A program made the position numbers and the translations under genes. Positions 59,602 to 64,000 of a stretch of DNA of 64,000 bases are shown here, in pieces. The notes beneath the pieces are model-generated. The model saw nothing but the letters and a program-made list of their open reading frames with translations, searched no databases and was not told where the DNA came from. The stretch comes from 4484-232 sp964486555 (GTDB taxonomy: Bacteria; Thermotogota; Thermotogae; Thermotogales; Thermotogaceae), in the NCBI GenBank assembly GCA_964486555.1, contig CAZANP010000001.1, forward strand, positions 8,515 to 72,514, given 5' to 3'. Every line of letters starts with the position of its first letter. Within the stretch, counting starts at the first letter, position 1.

Positions 59602-60380
59602 TTTCTATCCCTCCTAACGATGGCCTCGAATATGACATCGAAACCAACGTGTTCGTATTCGGAACCAGCGTCCTCTCTCTTCACGATGTATACCTCCTCG
59701 TTTTCCGTCTCCTTCCACTTGTAACCATTCACTTTCTCTCCCTTCCTCACAGTAACTGCAACATATTTTTCCTTTATAACGTCAAGATAGTCCATCTCCA
59801 AGATATGACCTTCGGACATGATCGCAACCCTATCGGCCACTTTTTCGACCTCTGCTAATATGTGACTCGTATATAGAACCGCCTTACCCTCATAAGAAAG
59901 CCCTCTGATCTTTTCTATGATCCTGTTTCTCATCACCGGATCTAGTCCCCATGTTGGTTCATCAAGGATGTAAATATCCGCATTTTGAGAAAGAAGAAGT
60001 GCAAGGTAAACCTGTGTCACCATTCCATGGGAGAGATTCGCTATCTTCTCTTTCAGATCTATCTGAAAATCCGATAGAAGTTTATACGCTTTGTCCTTAT
60101 TGAACTCCTCAGTGTAATAATCTGTTATCTCCACCATCTTTTTGACTGTGAAGTATCTATAGAGTTCTTTTTTTTCTGGAAGGTACGCGTATTTTCCATC
60201 GATTTCGACTTTTCCAGAATCTTTTTTCCTGAGCCCAACGATGCATTTCAAGGTCGTGGTTTTACCAGCACCGTTCGGACCAAGAAGGGCGAAGATTTCA
60301 CCTCTATCCACTTCAAAGCTGATATCGTTCACCGCAACTTTGTTGCCATAACTCTTTTTCAATCCTTTAACTTTCAGCAT
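59598..60380 (-). CDS. ABC exporter ATP-binding protein
   Basis: A 260-residue ATPase. Walker A is GPNGAGKTTTLKCIVG and Walker B is IYILDEPTWGLDP; the signature is degenerate (LSHGMVTQVYLALLL instead of LSGGQ), as in the YtrB-like subgroup. The H-loop is LYTSHILAEVEKVADR. ATG 60380, 13 bases upstream of the GntR stop, follows GGAGGTGAGG. Works with the ABC-2 permease. Confidence 0.92.
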   Translation of the reverse strand: MLKVKGLKKSYGNKVAVNDISFEVDRGEIFALLGPNGAGKTTTLKCIVGLRKKDSGKVEIDGKYAYLPEKKELYRYFTVKKMVEITDYYTEEFNKDKAYKLLSDFQIDLKEKIANLSHGMVTQVYLALLLSQNADIYILDEPTWGLDPVMRNRIIEKIRGLSYEGKAVLYTSHILAEVEKVADRVAIMSEGHILEMDYLDVIKEKYVAVTVRKGEKVNGYKWKETENEEVYIVKREDAGSEYEHVGFDVIFEAIVRRDRK

Positions 60381-60744
60381 TTTCCTCACCTCCATACACT
60401 TCTCTCAGAATGCCTTCGAGTTTTTCGTACTCTATTCCATCTCCTTTCAGAGTCAATACCATCTTTCTGAATTCTTCCAGTTTTTTTCCAAGAAACCTCT
60501 CTGCATCCAATCCTTCAACCACGTATCCTTCACCTCTTACGACTTTCAAAATACCTTCCAGAACCAATTCTCTATAAGCTCTAGATACGGTGTTCAGATT
60601 AACACCGAGATCTTTAGCGAGAGATCTTATGGATGGTACAAAAGCTCCTTTTTTCAGTTTTCCCGTTACAATCATGGATTTTATCTTCTCTTTTATCTGT
60701 TTGTACACTGGTACGTGGGAGTTGAAATCGATCGAGAACCACAT
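60367..60744 (-). CDS. GntR-family regulator, YtrA type
   Basis: A 125-residue regulator with an N-terminal winged helix-turn-helix (VPYKQI-like opening VPVYKQIKEKIKSMIVTGKLKKG, then SIRSLAKDLGVNLNTVSRAYREL) and a short helical C-terminus, the hallmark of the YtrA subfamily, which controls ABC exporters. It is the first gene of the operon, 14 bases before a perfect palindrome that should be its operator, and overlaps the ATPase gene by 14 bases. Confidence 0.93.
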   Translation of the reverse strand: MWFSIDFNSHVPVYKQIKEKIKSMIVTGKLKKGAFVPSIRSLAKDLGVNLNTVSRAYRELVLEGILKVVRGEGYVVEGLDAERFLGKKLEEFRKMVLTLKGDGIEYEKLEGILREVYGGEENAES

Positions 60745-60758
60745 TCAGACCACCACCA

Positions 60759-60780
60759 CTGTAATATTATAATATTACAG
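60759..60780. promoter_or_regulatory. Perfect 22-base palindrome, operator of the GntR/exporter operon
   Basis: The half-site is CTGTAATATTA, followed by its exact reverse complement, giving 22 perfectly symmetric bases ending 15 bases upstream of the GntR start. It contains TATAAT on both strands, so it covers the likely -10 box. A dimeric GntR repressor bound here would block transcription of its own operon. Confidence 0.85.
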
Positions 60781-60904
60781 TATGAAATGTCAAATTAAAG
60801 GATTCTTATAAAATTTGATGAAATCAATATTATTTTAAATCTCTTAAAAAGACCCCGATATTTCTCAGTAATTCTTTGATTCTTAGTGGAATTTAGCGTC
60901 TTTA

Positions 60905-60913
60905 TGATATAAT
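60905..60913 (+). promoter_or_regulatory. Extended -10 promoter of the chemoreceptor gene
   Basis: TG-A-TATAAT (60905-60913) is a full extended -10 element, 53 bases before the gene. The -35 region has only a weak match (TTAGTG, 60883-60888). The rest of 60781-60966 is AT-rich with no gene visible. Confidence 0.6.
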
Positions 60914-60966
60914 TCTGCCAAGAAAAATAATGGCATCTTTGTTAAATTCATAGGAGGTGCCAGCGA

Positions 60967-62934
60967 ATGAATATGAAAACACGAATAATAATTCTCGTAA
61001 TTGCAAGTGTCATCATATCGGCAGGTCTCGTTACCTTCATAACTTCAACAAAGAATTACAGCATAATACGCGACAAAACACTCGAGATAGAGAGATTAAC
61101 GTATAGAATCTTCGCCGGTGATATTCTGAAATCTCTGGACGAGAAGATCACACCCGTTGTGAAAGAAGCTTTAGGTGGATCATTATACACTGCCTTCAGG
61201 TACAGAGAGCAAAAAGATATGCTGGCGAGTGCTTTGAAGAGCTATCTATACACTTTTCAAGAGTACGGAGCAACTGATGTTTTCATAGCTTCTCTGGATG
61301 GGGAATTCTCATCAACCAAAATGGATGGGGATATATCAAATCTCAAGGATTTTAAAGAATTGGTGACGGAAAATGCAACTTTCACGTTAGTTGTACCTTA
61401 CGAGTGGGATGGCGAAAGTTCATTGATTGTTATGGCAACAGCCAGGGATTTCAACGGAGACCCTGTTGGTGTATTTGGTGTTGTCTATCCTCAGAAAATT
61501 CTGAACTCTCTCATTGAGGGAAAGAAAGTTGGAAGAACCGGGGTCGTTTACATATTGAACAAAGAGGGAAAAGTCGTCGTATGTTCCAAACAGAATGAAA
61601 TGAATCTGGGAGATGATGAAAGTGTCTTAAGATTCATCGATGAGGTTCTTTCCAAGGATGAGGGAACAGGAAGCTATCTTTACAAAGGAGAGCGGTACAT
61701 AGCAGTCTTCGGGAAATTGGGTGACTATCCCTTGAAAGCAGTCGTCAGCGTACCTGAGAAAGAGGTAATGGAAGTGGCTAAAGAGTCAGTTCTCATGTCG
61801 ATCTATGTAACTGTCGCCGTTGTGATAGTCGCTACCTTGGTTGCTTTCTTCATAACCCGCAACATCGTGAAACCTATGTACAGATTGAAAGAGCTTTCGT
61901 TGAAGATAGCCGAAGGGGATCTAACGGTGGAAATACCAGCATTGGGAAAGGATGAAGTTGGAGAACTTGGCTCTGCTTTCAAGAAGGTCATTGAAGCTTT
62001 CAAAAACACGATAACCGAATTCACGAATTTAAGTGCTCAGGTTGTGAACATATCTTCTCTTCTCAACAGCCTGGTTGAAGAAGCACGATCTAGATCCGAG
62101 GAGACAACGAAGGTTATAAGTGAAATAGAGAACTCTATCGAAGATGTGTCGAAAATTGTAAAAGAGGGTGATAAAGGAATGGAGGATATATCGAACGGTG
62201 CTCAGAACATAGCACTCAGTGCTGAGAAGCTCTCTGAAGATTCTGATACCATGCGTGATCTTGCTCAAACCGCAGGGAAGGAGCTTGAGAATCAGAGAGA
62301 AAGTGTCCTGGAAGCTAGTAGAGTGACCGAGGAGATGCGAAAATCAATAGAAGAGATGGTAAGCCTAAGTAATCAAATAGAGGGCATCCTTGAAACCATA
62401 AGCGGTATAGCTGAGCAGACGAATTTACTTGCGTTGAACGCGGCGATAGAGGCTGCAAGAGCGGGAGAAGCCGGTCGTGGCTTTGCGGTCGTTGCAGACG
62501 AGATAAGAAAACTTGCCGAGGAAAGCCGTAACGCTACTTCCCAAATAACGGATATACTCGAAGGGGTGAAGAAACAAGCTAAAGAAGTGACAGATAGGAG
62601 CTTAAGGATGGAAGAGAGCATGAAGGAACTGGTCGATATGTCCTCTGTGGTGAACGAGAAAGTGAAGGTTCTCTTAGAAAGGATAGATTCCATAAACAGT
62701 ATGACGGATGATCTCGCGGGAACGAGTGAAGAACAGAGTGCTGCTACTCAAGAGGTTAAGGCTATAATGGAAAGAATCGTCAATACCGTTCAGAACGTTA
62801 AAGAGAGGGTAGATACCATAATAGAGCACACGTCGAAGGAGACGGCTCAGATAAATGAAGTCAAAAAATTCGCAGGAGAGCTTGAAGAAAGTGTGAAAAG
62901 GTTGAACAGCTATATCGAGAAGTTTAAGATCTGA
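60967..62934 (+). CDS. Methyl-accepting chemotaxis protein with dCache-type sensor
   Basis: A 655-residue chemoreceptor. Helix 1 is at about 5-25 and helix 2 at about 278-300 ([18 protein letters not shown]). Between them lies a roughly 250-residue extracellular double-Cache-like domain ([47 protein letters not shown]). A HAMP domain ([22 protein letters not shown]) and a signalling coiled coil with [19 protein letters not shown] follow. AGGAGGTG precedes ATG 60967. A short gap leads to the Ppx-like gene, which may share the transcript. Confidence 0.95.
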   Translation: MNMKTRIIILVIASVIISAGLVTFITSTKNYSIIRDKTLEIERLTYRIFAGDILKSLDEKITPVVKEALGGSLYTAFRYREQKDMLASALKSYLYTFQEYGATDVFIASLDGEFSSTKMDGDISNLKDFKELVTENATFTLVVPYEWDGESSLIVMATARDFNGDPVGVFGVVYPQKILNSLIEGKKVGRTGVVYILNKEGKVVVCSKQNEMNLGDDESVLRFIDEVLSKDEGTGSYLYKGERYIAVFGKLGDYPLKAVVSVPEKEVMEVAKESVLMSIYVTVAVVIVATLVAFFITRNIVKPMYRLKELSLKIAEGDLTVEIPALGKDEVGELGSAFKKVIEAFKNTITEFTNLSAQVVNISSLLNSLVEEARSRSEETTKVISEIENSIEDVSKIVKEGDKGMEDISNGAQNIALSAEKLSEDSDTMRDLAQTAGKELENQRESVLEASRVTEEMRKSIEEMVSLSNQIEGILETISGIAEQTNLLALNAAIEAARAGEAGRGFAVVADEIRKLAEESRNATSQITDILEGVKKQAKEVTDRSLRMEESMKELVDMSSVVNEKVKVLLERIDSINSMTDDLAGTSEEQSAATQEVKAIMERIVNTVQNVKERVDTIIEHTSKETAQINEVKKFAGELEESVKRLNSYIEKFKI

Positions 62935-62947
62935 AGAGGGGATCACG

Positions 62948-63862
62948 ATGAAGAAAGTTGGTATAGTGGATATCGGATCGAATTCCATGATATTCCTTTT
63001 AATGGATGAAGAGGGAAAGGTTCTGATGGAAAGAGTTGAAGAGTGGGGAATTGGGGGGTACACCATTCCCCCTTTTTCTTTGATCTCAAAGATGAAGGAA
63101 TCGATATCCAATTTTGAAAAGATCTGTAGAGAGAACAACGCGGAAATCCATGTGTTCGGAACGGAGTATTTCAGAAAGCATCCTGAAATCTTTAAGAAAC
63201 TGGTAGGGTGTTTACCTGGAAAGATTCTGAGTGAGGAAGAGGAAGCTATGTACTCCTACATTTCAACTTTGGATATAGAAGGAGACGATAGAATCGTCGT
63301 CGATCTTGGTGGAGGAAGCCTTGAGATCATAAGAAAGGAGGGTTTCGAGAGTTTGAAAATCGGAACTCACGTGTTAAATGGGGAATTTAAATTATCGCAA
63401 CCATATGATGGGCCGATAAATCCCATTGTTGAGTGGATATTTCAGAGACTACCAGATTGCGAAGGTAAAACCCTGATAGGAATAGGTGGAACGTTTGTGA
63501 GTATAGCGGCTTTCGAGAAAAAAATGTGGGATCTGGAATCACTACATGGTGCTGCATTACATATTGAAAGGGTTGAAAATATACTGGGAACCGTTAAAAA
63601 AATGAGCTTTGATGATCTTAAAAAACTGGAGTATCTTCCCAAAGGAAGAGAAAAAACAATACTGAGCGGGCTTTGTATCACTTTCGCCCTCATGAAAAAA
63701 TACCTTCCACAAATGACAGTCAGCACGAAGGGTTTTCGACATGCCATCGCTTGGGATATTTTGAAGAACGGTGAACTGACATATCCTTGGAAGAAATGGC
63801 GTGCCCGGGGGGAATTGAACCCCCAACCTCCAGATCCGCAGTCTGGCGCTCTATCCTGTTGA
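62948..63862 (+). CDS. Ppx/GppA-family phosphatase-like protein (3' end runs into tRNA-Arg)
   Basis: A 304-residue protein of the exopolyphosphatase/guanosine pentaphosphate phosphatase superfamily. Actin-like ATPase motifs are the N-terminal VDIGSNSMIFLLM, VVDLGGGSLEIIR and IGIGGTFVSIAAF. It is short compared with full Ppx (about 300 against 500 residues). The last about 22 codons lie antisense to the tRNA-Arg gene, where the frame stays open by chance; a true stop may be missing, or the stop at 63862 may be the real one. GAGGGGATC precedes ATG 62948. Confidence 0.85.
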   Translation: MKKVGIVDIGSNSMIFLLMDEEGKVLMERVEEWGIGGYTIPPFSLISKMKESISNFEKICRENNAEIHVFGTEYFRKHPEIFKKLVGCLPGKILSEEEEAMYSYISTLDIEGDDRIVVDLGGGSLEIIRKEGFESLKIGTHVLNGEFKLSQPYDGPINPIVEWIFQRLPDCEGKTLIGIGGTFVSIAAFEKKMWDLESLHGAALHIERVENILGTVKKMSFDDLKKLEYLPKGREKTILSGLCITFALMKKYLPQMTVSTKGFRHAIAWDILKNGELTYPWKKWRARGELNPQPPDPQSGALSC

Positions 63863-63873
63863 GCTACGGGCAC
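63797..63873 (-). tRNA. tRNA-Arg (anticodon GCG)
   Basis: A complete cloverleaf on the minus strand: acceptor GTGCCCG/CGGGCAC, D arm GCTC/GAGC, anticodon stem CCAGA/TCTGG with loop CTGCGGA (anticodon GCG), T arm GGGGG/CCCCC around TTCAATT. Discriminator G and encoded CCA (63797-63799) are present. It would read Arg codons CGC and, if modified or by wobble, CGU. It follows tRNA-Ser by 13 bases and overlaps the Ppx-like gene by 66 bases. Confidence 0.97.
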
Positions 63874-63886
63874 GTTTAAAAAAAGA

Positions 63887-63976
<90 letters not shown>

Positions 63977-64000
63977 ACCGCTTCTAGATTTTATCATTGC

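Overview
The window is bacterial chromosomal DNA of the Thermotoga lineage (order Thermotogales), from a draft or metagenome assembly because it holds two runs of exactly 100 N. The assignment rests on several independent signs. The proteins are rich in Lys, Glu and Ile, as in hyperthermophiles. There is a Thermotoga-type gene order RarA-macro / epimerase / DtxR-like / family-4 UDG, an NAD-dependent GH4 glycosidase, a SpeD proenzyme with the Thermotoga Ser63/His68/Cys83 layout, and a noncoding region carrying the 12-base DnaA box described for T. maritima (AAACCTACCACC). The G+C content looks lower than in T. maritima and the proteins are clearly diverged from it, so I do not name a species.

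Layout: (1) 1-9850, sugar catabolism: the tail of a LacI-type regulator, xylA-xylB, an IclR-type regulator, then a ROK regulator heading an operon of a sugar ABC importer (binding protein and two permeases) and a GH4 glycosidase. (2) 9854-14149: a fluoride riboswitch with an overlapping intrinsic terminator, followed by a four-gene operon (DUF6062-like, MoxR ATPase, DUF58, large membrane protein). (3) 14203-16172: a palindrome-rich promoter, an XRE-cupin regulator and speD-speE for polyamines. (4) 16170-22538, minus strand: a chemoreceptor interrupted by N runs, rsfS, glmS, plsX, rpmF and yceD. (5) 22560-23045: the probable chromosomal replication origin. (6) 23090-25433, minus: four envelope-stress-like genes (DUF2089, small membrane protein, DUF4097, LiaF-like). 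(7) 25581-31448: ispF, a DapA-family aldolase, a MobB-like Fe-S NTPase, RarA fused to a macro domain, an epimerase, a DtxR-like regulator and UDG. (8) 31546-34783: a FliJ-like protein and a TldD/PmbA protease pair. (9) 34810-41925, minus: pyrG, a PHP phosphoesterase, a WecA-like transferase, a giant Wzy/TPR protein and a small membrane protein, together a surface-glycan block. (10) 42053-52507: an adenosine-specific-kinase-like protein, a DUF4910 peptidase, cysS-glyA-upp-rnr-THEP1 and tdh-kbl. (11) 52540-57265: uracil permease, then an ATPase / BMP binding protein / RNase J-like hydrolase operon. (12) 57256-60780, minus: GntR, ABC exporter, YbjQ and secreted hydrolase operon behind a perfect palindrome. 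(13) 60967-63976: a second chemoreceptor, a Ppx/GppA-like protein, and tRNA-Arg and tRNA-Ser.

How the parts work together: the first block takes up and cleaves glycosides and converts xylose to xylulose 5-phosphate. tdh-kbl and glyA link threonine, glycine and one-carbon units. upp with the uracil permease salvages uracil, while pyrG makes CTP. The points most worth following are the oriC region, the fluoride riboswitch placed in front of a MoxR/DUF58 operon that has no recognisable fluoride exporter, and a strong internal ribosome binding site that may release the macro domain of the RarA fusion as a separate protein. I saw no insertion sequence, prophage, CRISPR array or rRNA. Coordinates and base counts were worked out by eye, and family calls come from motif recognition without a database search.
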